Part shown: one piece after another, positions 7,369-16,454 of the stretch
How positions within the stretch are numbered: position 1 is the first letter of the stretch
How the letters are laid out: each line of letters opens with the position of its first letter
NCBI GenBank assembly: GCA_036645955.1
Contig: JAVXND010000012.1
Location: 3,326 to 67,325, forward strand
From: Limiplasma sp036645955
Lineage (GTDB): Bacteria; Bacillota; Clostridia; Christensenellales; Aristaeellaceae
Direction: 5' to 3'
DNA length: 64,000 nt
The notes under the pieces: model-generated
What the model was told of the DNA's origin: nothing
Databases searched by the model: none
What the model saw: only the letters and a program-made list of their open reading frames with translations
Position numbers and translations under genes: made by a program

Positions 7369-9561
7369 TCATTGCCTTTCCAAGAACATCATGGAAGCTT
7401 TGCGATCCAGCTCTGCGAGGGCTTGATCCAATGGTACATGATCCTCCAAGTATTTGAAAAGGATGGTCTGTATATTCAAGTCTTCGCTGATTGCCCATAG
7501 CAAATTGCCATGCTCCATGCGCAGGAAAGGCGCGAATTTGTGACATTGCGCGATCACCTCCGCAGAATATACCCAGCGGTTTTTTTCTTCCTGTGCAAAG
7601 TCCGCTTCTTTTTGCGCCAATTCCTCCTTCAAACTTTGAAGAAACGCCTCATCCTCCAGTGCCGCAATTCTGTCCTTGATGGCTGAAATTTCATTGGTAC
7701 AGGTTTGCGCAAGCATGTCATAGCCTTTTTTCTCAACAAGCTCATTGTAATTGGGGTGCAGCTGATATTTTGACCATAGCTCCATGTTTTCACTATAAAA
7801 TTCTAAAAACCGAACAGCTGCTTCTTGATTTTGACTGAAGGGGTTTACCATAAAGTACACCAGCGTGGTATCTAGAATGGGCTGGGCGGCTTGCGCAAAG
7901 GCAGGCGGGAGAATGTATTGCTCTCCCATGTATTCGGGGTTTACGCTCTGCGCAAAAGGAGCAATGCTACTGCTTCGAAATATGCTTTGGGGGATATCTT
8001 GGCTGTCATCGCGCAAGGGCTCTTGGTCCTTCCACTTTGCAAGCAAGGCAAGCTTTTCAAGCGCGGCGCGGAAAACCGGCGTGTTGAAGGATAGGGGCTC
8101 GTCGTTGGATGCAAAGGTATACACATACTGTGAGCAAAGAAAATCAATCGCATCGCACCATTCCTCTTGAATGGTTCTGTTTTCATTGAAAGTAATGCGC
8201 TTGGGATTGCTGCCGTTGTTTTCGTACCACAAGAGCATCATATCCAAATAATCCTCTATGAGGCTGGGTGTAGCACCTAACTCGGCTTCTTCAAAAAGCT
8301 TGGGCTGAACGGTCCAATATTGCGGCCAGAGTTCTGCTGGAAAACCATACAAATTGCCGTCCTTGAGCAAGTAGTCTTGAATTTGCGGATGCATGGAGAG
8401 CACGTCGTTTTGGAGCAGTGCGGAGTCAAGCCGCGCGGCATAGCCATGCTTGAAAAGCGTTTTGCTGTCTACCTGCCTGTTTGATACCAAAAAGATATCT
8501 ACGCTTGCGTCCTTGGTTGTGATGGCTGTTGAAATTTCTTCCATTGTGTTGAGACCATCGCTATTGTCAATGATCACAGGGTATTGCGGATAGCGCTTCA
8601 TAAAGCCAGAGGTCAGCCTGGAATTCAACAGACCCACTGCATCGCTTACATGAATGGTAAGCGGTGTGACATTGGCCGTTTCCAAAGCCGTATTGCAGAT
8701 TGATATTCCCGCTTGATCCACATAGGTGTAATGCCCGTTCCATATGCCAATATAAATGGGCTGGGATGCTTCATCCACCGCTAAATAATCAATGGTTACG
8801 GGCTGCTGGTTCTCCCACCGCACCACCTGCGCATCCAGGAGCGAATAGACCTGATCGCCCACAGAATCATAGGCAACAGCATAAATGTAATTGGAGGGGA
8901 TTTTGATTTCGTCCACTGCTTTTCCCGTAACCGCGTCGATGGCTACAAGGCTCTGCGTGCTTTGATCAATCCCCAGCAGCTGCCCATTTCGGTAGGCAAT
9001 GAGCTCCGTAAACTCATAATTGTTGATGGGAAGCGGAACCTGCTTCCCACTTTTGAGATCAAAGCGATAGAGCTTGTTTGTATAATCTGAAGCATCGAAG
9101 CAAAGCATGAATAGAAACTCGTTTTGAATCACAGGGTATCGAACAAGAAGGTATCCAGATTGGCCATACAGCTTTTCTGGAAAATCGGACACATCCAGCT
9201 GTACCATTGGCTCAAGGGCAGACCCGTTCACTTGATATACTGTGTTGGTGATCATGTCAATGGCAAAAAGATTGGTGCCCTGCGAGAACAGCAAGGTTGA
9301 GCCGCAATTCAGTTCAGGATCCTTAGAGAACTCAATGATCGTGGTTGGCTCGTCCTGACGATCTTTGATGGAAACCAGCTTGTCCTCAAGCAATACATAC
9401 CATAGCTCCCCAACCAGCTGCGCATCGTATGCCGAGGCAAAAATTCCGGTCTTTCCCATGGCTTGCTCCTCTTGGGCGGCGACTGCGTTGATGAGCACCG
9501 AGCTCATCAGCGATACCGCCAATAGAATGGCTGTGAATTTCCTTAAAATAGCTCTTTGCAT
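7369..9561 (-). CDS. Secreted protein with propeller-like N-terminus and solute-binding-like C-terminus
   Basis: 730 aa, not recognised as a named family member. The ATG at 9561 starts a clear signal peptide (MQRAILRKFTAILLAVSLM, cleavage near AVAAQ); no lipobox cysteine is seen, so it is probably secreted rather than a lipoprotein. Residues about 30-300 contain repeated short beta-rich units (YRFDLKSGK, LVAIDAVTGK) like a beta-propeller or PQQ-type repeat. Residues about 300-650 resemble a type 1 extracellular solute-binding protein (SRLTSGFMKRYPQYPVIID, then EDYLDMMLLWYENNG). A charged, coiled-coil-like stretch rich in E and K follows. No transporter genes are adjacent. The 5' leader carries a large hairpin. 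Confidence 0.6.
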   Translation of the reverse strand: MQRAILRKFTAILLAVSLMSSVLINAVAAQEEQAMGKTGIFASAYDAQLVGELWYVLLEDKLVSIKDRQDEPTTIIEFSKDPELNCGSTLLFSQGTNLFAIDMITNTVYQVNGSALEPMVQLDVSDFPEKLYGQSGYLLVRYPVIQNEFLFMLCFDASDYTNKLYRFDLKSGKQVPLPINNYEFTELIAYRNGQLLGIDQSTQSLVAIDAVTGKAVDEIKIPSNYIYAVAYDSVGDQVYSLLDAQVVRWENQQPVTIDYLAVDEASQPIYIGIWNGHYTYVDQAGISICNTALETANVTPLTIHVSDAVGLLNSRLTSGFMKRYPQYPVIIDNSDGLNTMEEISTAITTKDASVDIFLVSNRQVDSKTLFKHGYAARLDSALLQNDVLSMHPQIQDYLLKDGNLYGFPAELWPQYWTVQPKLFEEAELGATPSLIEDYLDMMLLWYENNGSNPKRITFNENRTIQEEWCDAIDFLCSQYVYTFASNDEPLSFNTPVFRAALEKLALLAKWKDQEPLRDDSQDIPQSIFRSSSIAPFAQSVNPEYMGEQYILPPAFAQAAQPILDTTLVYFMVNPFSQNQEAAVRFLEFYSENMELWSKYQLHPNYNELVEKKGYDMLAQTCTNEISAIKDRIAALEDEAFLQSLKEELAQKEADFAQEEKNRWVYSAEVIAQCHKFAPFLRMEHGNLLWAISEDLNIQTILFKYLEDHVPLDQALAELDRKASMMFLERQ

Positions 9562-9603
9562 GTTTTTTTGTCCTTCGCTTTCAGCAGTTTTGGGAAAATA
9601 AAA

Positions 9604-9653
9604 GTACCCTCCATTGTACAAGTCAAAGAAAAATTCAGCACAATGGAGGGTAC
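9604..9653 (-). promoter_or_regulatory. Leader hairpin (perfect 14-bp inverted repeat), possible attenuator
   Basis: GTACCCTCCATTGT and its exact complement ACAATGGAGGGTAC are separated by 22 bases, between the promoter and the start of the secreted protein gene. On the minus strand the second arm is followed by TTTTATTTT, so the structure looks like a leader terminator. A near-palindrome around AAAAGCATGCTTTT lies just upstream. Confidence 0.55.
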
Positions 9654-9684
9654 ACAATAAAAAGCATGCTTTTATTGCGCATTT

Positions 9685-9712
9685 ATAATAGACGATATTT
9701 TGTAATTGTCAA
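9685..9712 (-). promoter_or_regulatory. Promoter of the secreted solute-binding-like protein gene
   Basis: Consensus TTGACA with TATTAT 16 bases downstream (or ATTATA at 17) on the minus strand. Transcription would begin before the leader hairpin. Confidence 0.75.
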
Positions 9713-9718
9713 GAGAAA

Positions 9719-10117
9719 TCATAAGCCAATCAAACAAGCCCCGAAGCGCTCCAAAAACAATTGATCCGCGGGGCAAAAGGCATACCCGGAAAATTCGCAG
9801 GGGAATACCCACGCGGCTTTTCCGTGCACGCATAGCGTGAGCTTGCTGTTTCCAAGCACTTGGGCTTTGAGAAAAACCAAGCGGATTTCTGGCGCTTGCT
9901 CGCTCAGCACAACCTCGCCAAGCCGACCTAAAACGTCTGCATCCAGCTGCAATTCTTCCATAAGCTCACGCTTCAGGCACGCTTCAAAGCTTTCGCCATT
10001 TTCACGCTTGCCGCCCGGAAATTCCCAAAGCCCGTCAAGCTTGCCCTTGCGGCGGCATATGAGCACACGGCCGCTTGGGTCATACACAACGCCTGCTGAA
10101 ACCTCGATTTGTGTCAA
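9719..10117 (-). CDS. Nudix hydrolase, MutT-like
   Basis: 132 aa. The Nudix box is intact: GGKRENGESFEACLKRELMEEL (about residues 36-57), with the REXXEE core. Family members with this size and WEFPGGK context hydrolyse oxidised nucleoside triphosphates such as 8-oxo-dGTP, though other nucleotide diphosphate substrates are possible. The start is a TTG, with AGAAGGG nine bases upstream, placed 16 bases after the tgt stop, so it is the last gene of the ileS operon. Confidence 0.85.
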   Translation of the reverse strand: MTQIEVSAGVVYDPSGRVLICRRKGKLDGLWEFPGGKRENGESFEACLKRELMEELQLDADVLGRLGEVVLSEQAPEIRLVFLKAQVLGNSKLTLCVHGKAAWVFPCEFSGYAFCPADQLFLERFGACLIGL

Positions 10118-10132
10118 ACGCTCGCGACCCTT

Positions 10133-11263
10133 CTAAAAATTGCGGCTCATATCGTAGCGGGCAAAAAACTCACGGCGGAAGTCCAGCAACCGATCCTGCG
10201 TTATGGCGGTGCGAACCTGTTCCATCAGGCGAATCAAGAAACGCAGGTTGTGAATGCTGGCCAGCCTTGCGCCCGTGATTTCACCCGCCTTGAACAGGTG
10301 ACGAATATAGGCGCGGGTAAAGTTTTTGCAGGCGTAGCAATCGCATTCTTCATCCAAGGGGCCGAAATCGTGCGCATATTGTGCGTTCTTAATCACCAAA
10401 CGGCCATTGGTGGTAAAGCAGGTGCCGTTGCGTGCAACGCGTGTAGCCAGTACGCAATCAAACATATCAATGCCGCGCAGTACGCCTTCCACCAAGCAAT
10501 CCGGCGAACCTACGCCCATTAAATAGCGGGGCTTTTCGGTTGACATGTAGGGGATCAGCCCTTCCAGCATATCATACATAATGGGCTTGGGTTCGCCCAC
10601 GGAAAGCCCGCCAATGCCATAGCCAAAAAAGTCCATATCGGTGAGCACTTTGGCGCTTTCAATGCGCAAATCCTTAAAAAATGCGCCTTGCACAATGCCA
10701 AAGAGCGTTTGATCATCGCCATGGTGATGATCCTGACACCTCTTTGCCCAACGGTGGGTGCGCAGCATGGCATCCTCGGCGGCGGCATGGTCGCAGGGGT
10801 AGGCGGTACACACGTCAAAGGCCATCATGATATCGGAACCCAGCGCATGCTGAATGTCGATGCTCACCTCAGGCGAGATGAACCGACGGCTTCCATCAAG
10901 ATGGCTTTGGAAGGTGACCCCCTCCTCTTTGATTTTTCGGATGCCTGCAAGAGAAAAAACTTGAAAGCCGCCGCTGTCGGTTAAAATGGGCTTTGGCCAA
11001 GACATGAACCGATGCAGTCCGCCTGCCTCACGAATCAAATCCTCACCGGGGCGCAGGTGGAGGTGATAGGTATTGCTCAGCATAATTTCGGTGCCGATTT
11101 CAAGCATTTCGCGCGGGGTCATGGCTTTGACGGTTGCGGAGGTGCCCACAGGCATGTAAACGGGGGTATGAATATCGCCATGCGGGGTGTGAAGCAAGCC
11201 AAGGCGTGCACCGCTTTGTTTACAGGTTTTGAGCACCTGAAAGGAAAAATTGGGGGTAGACAA
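10133..11263 (-). CDS. tgt: tRNA-guanine (queuine) transglycosylase
   Basis: 376 aa enzyme that exchanges guanine-34 of GUN-anticodon tRNAs for preQ1 (bacteria) or a related base. Seen are HTPVYMPVGTSATVKAM, the catalytic region LTDSGGFQVFSL, GIVQGA, and the zinc motif CDCYACKNFTRAYIRHL with a distal histidine. The start is TTG, with GAGGAG seven bases upstream, directly at the stop of the pseudouridine synthase gene. No preQ1 synthesis genes are in the window. Confidence 0.93.
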   Translation of the reverse strand: MSTPNFSFQVLKTCKQSGARLGLLHTPHGDIHTPVYMPVGTSATVKAMTPREMLEIGTEIMLSNTYHLHLRPGEDLIREAGGLHRFMSWPKPILTDSGGFQVFSLAGIRKIKEEGVTFQSHLDGSRRFISPEVSIDIQHALGSDIMMAFDVCTAYPCDHAAAEDAMLRTHRWAKRCQDHHHGDDQTLFGIVQGAFFKDLRIESAKVLTDMDFFGYGIGGLSVGEPKPIMYDMLEGLIPYMSTEKPRYLMGVGSPDCLVEGVLRGIDMFDCVLATRVARNGTCFTTNGRLVIKNAQYAHDFGPLDEECDCYACKNFTRAYIRHLFKAGEITGARLASIHNLRFLIRLMEQVRTAITQDRLLDFRREFFARYDMSRNF

Positions 11264-11267
11264 ATCC

Positions 11268-11969
11268 TCACTCCTCTTGCATGCCGCTTAGAAACGCGGC
11301 GATGATGGTTGCGTAAGGCTCAAAGGCAAGGCCGCAGGGAGCGCTTACAAAGGTCATGCGCTGGCGCTGTGTGGGGTGCGAAAGCCGAAGCAACGCGCCC
11401 CAGAGCGCTATGCTCTGTCCGCGTTGGCCGTGCCCATAACGCATGTCAAATACAATGGGGTGCCCCGCATGCTGCAGCTGTACGCGTATTTGATGCTTGC
11501 GGCCTGTTTGAAGCGTTACATGGACAAGGGCGGTGCTTTCGTTTCGCCCAAGCACTTGGTAAAAAAGCCTTGCTTCTTGAGCGCCCTGCGCAGCTGCTTC
11601 CACCACGTGCACATCCCCGCTTTGTTCATCCTTTTGCAAAAAATCACAAAGCTCGCCTTGCTCGGATAGCAATGGGCCATTTTCAACCACGGCCAAATAC
11701 TCGCGCCCCATATCGTGCGTGCGCAGCTGCTCGCTCAGCCTGGAGGCGGCTTTGCTTGTGCGCGCAAAAACAATCAAGCCGCCTACGGGGCGATCCATGC
11801 GGTGAACCAAGCCTAAGTATACATCGCCTGGTTTTTGATACTTTTCTTTTACATAGCGCTTGAGCTCGTCCTGAAAGCTTTCATCGCCGGTCTGGTCACT
11901 CTGCGTAAGTGTGTTGGGCGGTTTGACCGCAACGAGGAGGTGGTTATCCTCGAAAATGATTTCAGGCAC
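11268..11969 (-). CDS. RluA family pseudouridine synthase
   Basis: 233 aa. The family catalytic aspartate motif is HRMDRPVGGLIVFART (HRLDxxTSG type, about residues 56-71), and the C-terminal half has GRKHQIRVQLQHAGHPI. There is no S4 domain. The target uridine in rRNA or tRNA cannot be assigned from sequence. It has a GTG start overlapping the upstream methyltransferase stop by 8 bases, so it is in the ileS operon. Confidence 0.88.
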   Translation of the reverse strand: MPEIIFEDNHLLVAVKPPNTLTQSDQTGDESFQDELKRYVKEKYQKPGDVYLGLVHRMDRPVGGLIVFARTSKAASRLSEQLRTHDMGREYLAVVENGPLLSEQGELCDFLQKDEQSGDVHVVEAAAQGAQEARLFYQVLGRNESTALVHVTLQTGRKHQIRVQLQHAGHPIVFDMRYGHGQRGQSIALWGALLRLSHPTQRQRMTFVSAPCGLAFEPYATIIAAFLSGMQEE

Positions 11970-12834
11970 TGGGGAGCCACCGCGCAGTGGTGCCGCAGGG
12001 CAGCACGCCGCCCGAGGTAACGCAAAGCGCTAATTCATCCGCTTCCACCTTACCGCCGAAGCGTGAGCATAGGCAGCGCTGTGCAATGTTGCGCAGTACG
12101 CAAGCGGAAAAGCCTGTGGTGTAGCCGTTGATGAGAAAAAACAGGGGAGTATCGGACATGAGCTGTGCGCACAAATCCACCAGCCCGAACAGCTCGTCCT
12201 CCAGCTTCCAAACCTCGCCATTGGGGCCGCGTCCGTAGCTGGGCGGGTCCATGATAATGGCATCATAGCGGCTTCCGCGACGGATTTCACGCTTCACAAA
12301 CGAAATGGCATCCTCCACAATAAAACGTGTGGAAGCATCTGGCAGGCCAGAGCAGTCGCGGTTTTCCTTTGCCCAAAGCACCATGCTCTTGGCCGCGTCC
12401 ACATGCGTTACATGTGCGCCTGCGGCCGCGCAGGCAAGCGTTGCGCCGCCCGTATAGGCAAACAGGTTCAGCACCCTTGGCATATGCTCTGCCATGCCCG
12501 CACGGCGAATGCATTGACGCATAAAATCCCAGTTGGAGGCTTGCTCGGGAAAAAGCCCCGTGTGCTTGAAGCCTGTGGGCTTGACAAAAAATTTAAGCTC
12601 GTCCAGCGTAATCAGCCAGCGTTCCGGCAGTTTTTCGTTAAAGATCCACTGGCCGCCGCCAGTTTCGGAACGTTCATAGGTTGCTTGCGCGCGCTTCCAA
12701 AGCTCTGGCGATGCTTTTGGCCAAATCACCTGCGGGTCAGGGCGGCGCAAAATCACATTGCCCCAACGCTCCAGCTTTTCGCCATTGCCTGTATCCAAAA
12801 CCTCATAATCGCGCCAACGGTCACATAAAAACAT
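11962..12834 (-). CDS. Class I SAM-dependent methyltransferase, RlmI/RlmK-like
   Basis: 290 aa. The SAM-binding motif is VLNLFAYTGGATLACAAAGA (about 120-139), followed by HVDAAKSMVLWAKEN and the catalytic region IIMDPPSYGRGPNG (about 195-208), which resembles the 23S rRNA cytosine-5 methyltransferases RlmI and RlmK. The N-terminal PUA domain of RlmI is absent, so the precise target is uncertain. GGAG precedes the ATG. It overlaps the pseudouridine synthase gene, pointing to a small RNA-modification operon behind ileS. Confidence 0.82.
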   Translation of the reverse strand: MFLCDRWRDYEVLDTGNGEKLERWGNVILRRPDPQVIWPKASPELWKRAQATYERSETGGGQWIFNEKLPERWLITLDELKFFVKPTGFKHTGLFPEQASNWDFMRQCIRRAGMAEHMPRVLNLFAYTGGATLACAAAGAHVTHVDAAKSMVLWAKENRDCSGLPDASTRFIVEDAISFVKREIRRGSRYDAIIMDPPSYGRGPNGEVWKLEDELFGLVDLCAQLMSDTPLFFLINGYTTGFSACVLRNIAQRCLCSRFGGKVEADELALCVTSGGVLPCGTTARWLPSA

Positions 12835-12874
12835 GCATTTTCTCCTTCATGGTCGAGGGGGTTGGGGGAAATGT

Positions 12875-12919
12875 GCGGGGGAGTGTACCCCCGCGCCCCT
12901 GACAAGGGCGGCGCCCTTG
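12875..12919. repeat. Two adjacent GC-rich hairpins in the ileS-methyltransferase gap
   Basis: The 127-base gap holds GCGGGGG-AGTGTA-CCCCCGC (perfect seven-pair stem) and, eight bases later, CAAGGGC-GGC-GCCCTTG (perfect seven-pair stem). Neither is followed by a T tract. It looks like an intergenic repeat element of the REP type, but only one copy is in the window. Confidence 0.5.
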
Positions 12920-12961
12920 CCCCTTCATTGGTTATTTGTGTGTTGCGGCGGGGCGGCTCTT

Positions 12962-15900
12962 TTACCCCTTGGCTACGCTTAGCACAACTTTTTTGCCGTT
13001 CAAATCCCATTCCTTGGTTTCGGTGCCTGCGGGCGGCGTGCCGCGCTCAAAGGCGGTGGCGAGCACACTGCGCATAATGAGCTCACGCCCTGCTTCTAGC
13101 GCATTTGCAAGCTCGTCGTCGGCTTCATAGGTTACGGTGATGCGGTCACTCACATCAAAATCCGCATCCTTGCGCATGGTTTGCAGCTTGCTTACAGCCT
13201 CACGCTGATAACCCTCCGTAATCAGTGCGGGGGTGAGATTGCAATCCAGCACCACGGTTACACCGTTTTCAACCTGCGCGGCAAAGCCTGCCTTTTGGGT
13301 GGCCTCGGTAAGCACATCCGCCGGTTCCAGCACAACCGCCGTATCGTTTACTTCAAACTGGATGGACTCGCCGCGGCTGAACGCCTCGACCACATCGTTG
13401 CCATCCAGCGTTTTGAGCTTTGCGCCAATGGCACCTAGCAGTTTGCCGTATTTTGGGCCCAGGGTGCGCATTTGAGGCTTGAGGTTGTAGGTGGTAAAGG
13501 CGCGGGCATCATCGGTAAATACAAGGCTTTTGGCGTTTAGCTCATCCTGTGCAAGCACGCGGAAATCGTCGCCGAAATCGGTGCCTTTGACATAAATGGC
13601 GCTGACAGGCTGGCGGATTTTGAGGTTAGCGGCGGCACGGCAGGCGCGGCCAAGGCTGATGACCTCCAGCAGTGCGCTCATTTGCGTATTCATGCTTTGA
13701 TCGATCATGCTTGGGTCTGCAGTGGGAAAATCGCAGAGATGGACGCTTTCAGGTGCGCAGGGGTCTACATTGCGCACAAGATTTTGGTAAATTTCGTCCG
13801 CAAGGAAGGGCACATAGGGCGCAATTACTTTCGCAAGCGTGGTAAGCACGGTGTAAAGCGTAATGAAAGCGGCTTCCTTGGTGGCATCCATGCCCTTGCC
13901 CCAGAAGCGCTCGCGGCAGCGGCGCACATACCAGTTGCTTAAATCGTCCACAAAATCTGTGATGGCGCGGGCAGATTCGGGAATGCGGAAGCTGCTCAAA
14001 TCATCGTCTACACGTGCGATCAGCTGATGCAGGCGGGAGAGGATCCAGCGATCCATTAAGGTGAGCTTTGCGGTGCTTAACGGATGCGCTTTGGGATCGA
14101 AATTGTCAATGTTGGCGTAGAGCACAAAAAACGCATAGGTGTTTTGAAGCGTGCCCATGAATTTGCGCTGACCCTCGTTGATGGCTTCATCGCTAAAACG
14201 GCTGGGCAGCCAAGGTGCGCTTGCGGTGTAGAAATACCAGCGGATGGCATCTGCCCCTTGCTTGTCAAGCACTTGCCAAGGGTCTATGACATTGCCCTTG
14301 TGCTTGCTCATTTTTTGCCCGTCCTTATCCTGCACATGCCCAAGCACGATGCAGTTTTTGAAGGGGGCTTTGCCGAAAATAAGCGTACCAATGGCAATCA
14401 GGGTATAAAACCAGCCGCGCGTTTGGTCAATGGCTTCGCTGATAAAATCAGCAGGGAAACGCTTTTCAAAGGTTTCCTTGTTTTCAAAGGGGTAGTGCCA
14501 TTGTGCAAAGGGCATGCTGCCGCTGTCATACCAGCAGTCAATCACTTCTTTTACGCGGTGCATGGGCTTGCCGCATTCGGGGCAGGTAATTTCCACAGCG
14601 TCGATATAGGGGCGGTGCAGTTCAATGTCGCCCACCTCGGTGGTGGCCATTTCGCGCAATTCCTGTTTGCTGCCCACCACGTGCATATGACCGTCTTCGC
14701 AAATCCAAATGGGCAGAGGCGTGCCCCAATAACGCTCGCGGCTCAAGCCCCAATCCAGCACGTTTTCGAGGAAGTTGCCCATGCGGCCTTCCTTGATGTT
14801 GTCGGGCATCCAGTTAATTTCGCGGTTATTGGCGACCAATTCATCACGCAAAGCCGTCATGCGAATAAACCATGTGGCGCGTGCGTAATACAGAAGCGGC
14901 GTATCACAACGCCAGCAGAAGGGGTAGTTGTGCGTGTAGGGGACGGCCTTTAAAAGCAGTCTGCGCTCCTGCAAGTCGTCCAGAACTTTTTGGTTGACCG
15001 CCTTCACAGACTCGCCTGCCCATGGGGTGCATTCCACAAACTTGCCCTGCGTATCCACCAGCTGTACAAAGGGCAGATGGTTTTCACGACCCACGCGGGA
15101 GTCATCCTCGCCAAAGGCGGGGGCAAGGTGAACAATGCCGGTACCATCGGTCAGGGTGACGTAATCGTCGCTCACCACATACCAAGCTTTTTCCTTGGGC
15201 GTTTCAAATTGGTAGAGCGGTTCGTATTCCGTGCCGCAAATTTCCGCGCCCTTCATGGTTTTGACAACCCGTCCGCTTGCCATGTCCTCTTGGGTGAGCA
15301 CGCTTGCAAGCAAGGCATTTGCAAGAATATAGGTTTGTTCGCCAGCGGCAAACTCCACATAATCCTCATGGGCGTTTACGCAAAGAGCCACATTGCTAGG
15401 CAGTGTCCAAGGGGTGGTGGTCCAAGCAAGAAGGTAAGTGTTCTTGCGCCCCTTGACGGCAAAGCGAACAAAGGCGGAAGCCTCCGTTACTTCTTTATAG
15501 CCCTGCGCCACCTCATGGGTGGAAAGCGCGGTGCCGCAACGCGGACAATACGGTACCACCTTATGCCCCTTGTACAGGAGGCCTTTTTTCCAAATTTCCT
15601 TGAGGCTCCACCATTCGGATTCGATGTAGTTATCCTGATAGGTGACATAGGGGTTTTTCATATCTGCCCAGAAGCCAACGCGGTCGGACATTTCCTCCCA
15701 CTCGTGCTGATACTTCCACACACTTTTTTTGCATTCGGCAATGAAGGGCTCAATGCCATAGGCTTCAATTTGCGGCTTGCCATCCAAGCCCAGCATCTTT
15801 TCAACCTCAAGCTCCACAGGCAAACCATGGGTATCCCAGCCTGCTTTGCGCAAAACATCCTTGCCCTTCATGCTTTGGAAGCGCGGAATCAAATCCTTGA

Positions 15901-16090
15901 TGGCGCGTGTTTCGATATGGCCAATGTGGGGGCGGCCATTTGCGGTGGGCGGTCCATCGAAAAAGGTAAAGCGTTCATTGCCATCCCGATGATGGAAGCT
16001 TTTTTCAATGATGTTTTCCTTCTTCCACATTTCCAGCACTTCTTTTTCGCGCCCGACGAAGTTCATGTCTGTAGATACTTTGCGATACAT
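12962..16090 (-). CDS. ileS: Isoleucyl-tRNA synthetase
   Basis: 1042 aa class I synthetase. The HIGH-type motif is GRPHIGHIETRAIKD near residue 45, the KMSKS-type motif is GQKMSKHKGNVIDP near 595, and the anticodon-binding domain follows. The length and GWDTHGLPVELEVEK region fit the long, type 2 IleRS (eukaryote-like) branch, which is often less sensitive to mupirocin; that last point is family knowledge. The ATG at 16090 has GGAGG ten bases upstream; the ATG at 16099 is too close to it. Expression is controlled by a T-box leader. Confidence 0.95.
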   Translation of the reverse strand: MYRKVSTDMNFVGREKEVLEMWKKENIIEKSFHHRDGNERFTFFDGPPTANGRPHIGHIETRAIKDLIPRFQSMKGKDVLRKAGWDTHGLPVELEVEKMLGLDGKPQIEAYGIEPFIAECKKSVWKYQHEWEEMSDRVGFWADMKNPYVTYQDNYIESEWWSLKEIWKKGLLYKGHKVVPYCPRCGTALSTHEVAQGYKEVTEASAFVRFAVKGRKNTYLLAWTTTPWTLPSNVALCVNAHEDYVEFAAGEQTYILANALLASVLTQEDMASGRVVKTMKGAEICGTEYEPLYQFETPKEKAWYVVSDDYVTLTDGTGIVHLAPAFGEDDSRVGRENHLPFVQLVDTQGKFVECTPWAGESVKAVNQKVLDDLQERRLLLKAVPYTHNYPFCWRCDTPLLYYARATWFIRMTALRDELVANNREINWMPDNIKEGRMGNFLENVLDWGLSRERYWGTPLPIWICEDGHMHVVGSKQELREMATTEVGDIELHRPYIDAVEITCPECGKPMHRVKEVIDCWYDSGSMPFAQWHYPFENKETFEKRFPADFISEAIDQTRGWFYTLIAIGTLIFGKAPFKNCIVLGHVQDKDGQKMSKHKGNVIDPWQVLDKQGADAIRWYFYTASAPWLPSRFSDEAINEGQRKFMGTLQNTYAFFVLYANIDNFDPKAHPLSTAKLTLMDRWILSRLHQLIARVDDDLSSFRIPESARAITDFVDDLSNWYVRRCRERFWGKGMDATKEAAFITLYTVLTTLAKVIAPYVPFLADEIYQNLVRNVDPCAPESVHLCDFPTADPSMIDQSMNTQMSALLEVISLGRACRAAANLKIRQPVSAIYVKGTDFGDDFRVLAQDELNAKSLVFTDDARAFTTYNLKPQMRTLGPKYGKLLGAIGAKLKTLDGNDVVEAFSRGESIQFEVNDTAVVLEPADVLTEATQKAGFAAQVENGVTVVLDCNLTPALITEGYQREAVSKLQTMRKDADFDVSDRITVTYEADDELANALEAGRELIMRSVLATAFERGTPPAGTETKEWDLNGKKVVLSVAKG

Positions 16091-16123
16091 GGGGTTCATT
16101 CCTCCCTGTTCATCCATCTGATT

Positions 16124-16135
16124 GCCCGCGCGGGC
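16124..16135. other. Perfect 12-bp palindrome before ileS
   Basis: GCCCGCGCGGGC lies between the T-box terminator and the ileS ribosome binding site. Its role is unknown; it may be a small hairpin in the readthrough transcript. Confidence 0.4.
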
Positions 16136-16138
16136 ATG

Positions 16139-16391
16139 AAAAAACCGTCCCGATCAACGGGACGGAAAGAAGCATTTCCGTGGTACCACCCATTTTGACG
16201 GCATAACCGTCCACTCTGTGCCAACAAACATTGGCAGGCTCTGTCACGGGAGCGCCCGACTTGCCTTGCGGTAAAACCCGTGGGGCAAATGGCTCCAAGG
16301 TGATTCAATGCCCATCCGCAACACTTGGCTTACACCATTTCCAAGCTCGCTTTACTGCGGGAGGCGGGCATTCGTCCTCTTCATGGCCGAT
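16139..16391 (-). promoter_or_regulatory. T-box riboswitch (isoleucine), with terminator
   Basis: The ileS leader shows Stem I pairs (AATGCCC/GGGCATT, CCGCA/TGCGG, GCTTGG/CCAAG), a GAATCACC segment containing an ATC specifier codon (16302-16304), the T-box core GGGTGGTACCACGG (about 16178-16191), and a terminator stem CCGTCCCG/CGGGACGG (16145-16165) followed by six T residues. Uncharged tRNA-Ile would stabilise the antiterminator and allow ileS expression. This region also accounts for the 364-base gap before ileS. Confidence 0.9.
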
Positions 16392-16397
16392 AGGGTT

Positions 16398-16426
16398 ATG
16401 ATAGCACAGTTTTTGGGGGATGTAAA
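16398..16426 (-). promoter_or_regulatory. Promoter of the ileS operon
   Basis: TTTACA and TATCAT on the minus strand with a 17-base spacer, placed immediately upstream of the T-box leader. Confidence 0.75.
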
Positions 16427-16454
16427 GAAATATTCATTGGCGTTTCACTGGTGT

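Noticed and set aside
14084..16198. Long open frames on the plus strand through the ileS region (14084-14953 and 14990-16198)
   Set aside because: They lie antisense to a complete, motif-bearing IleRS, have no ribosome binding sites and no recognisable protein features; they come from codon bias on the opposite strand.
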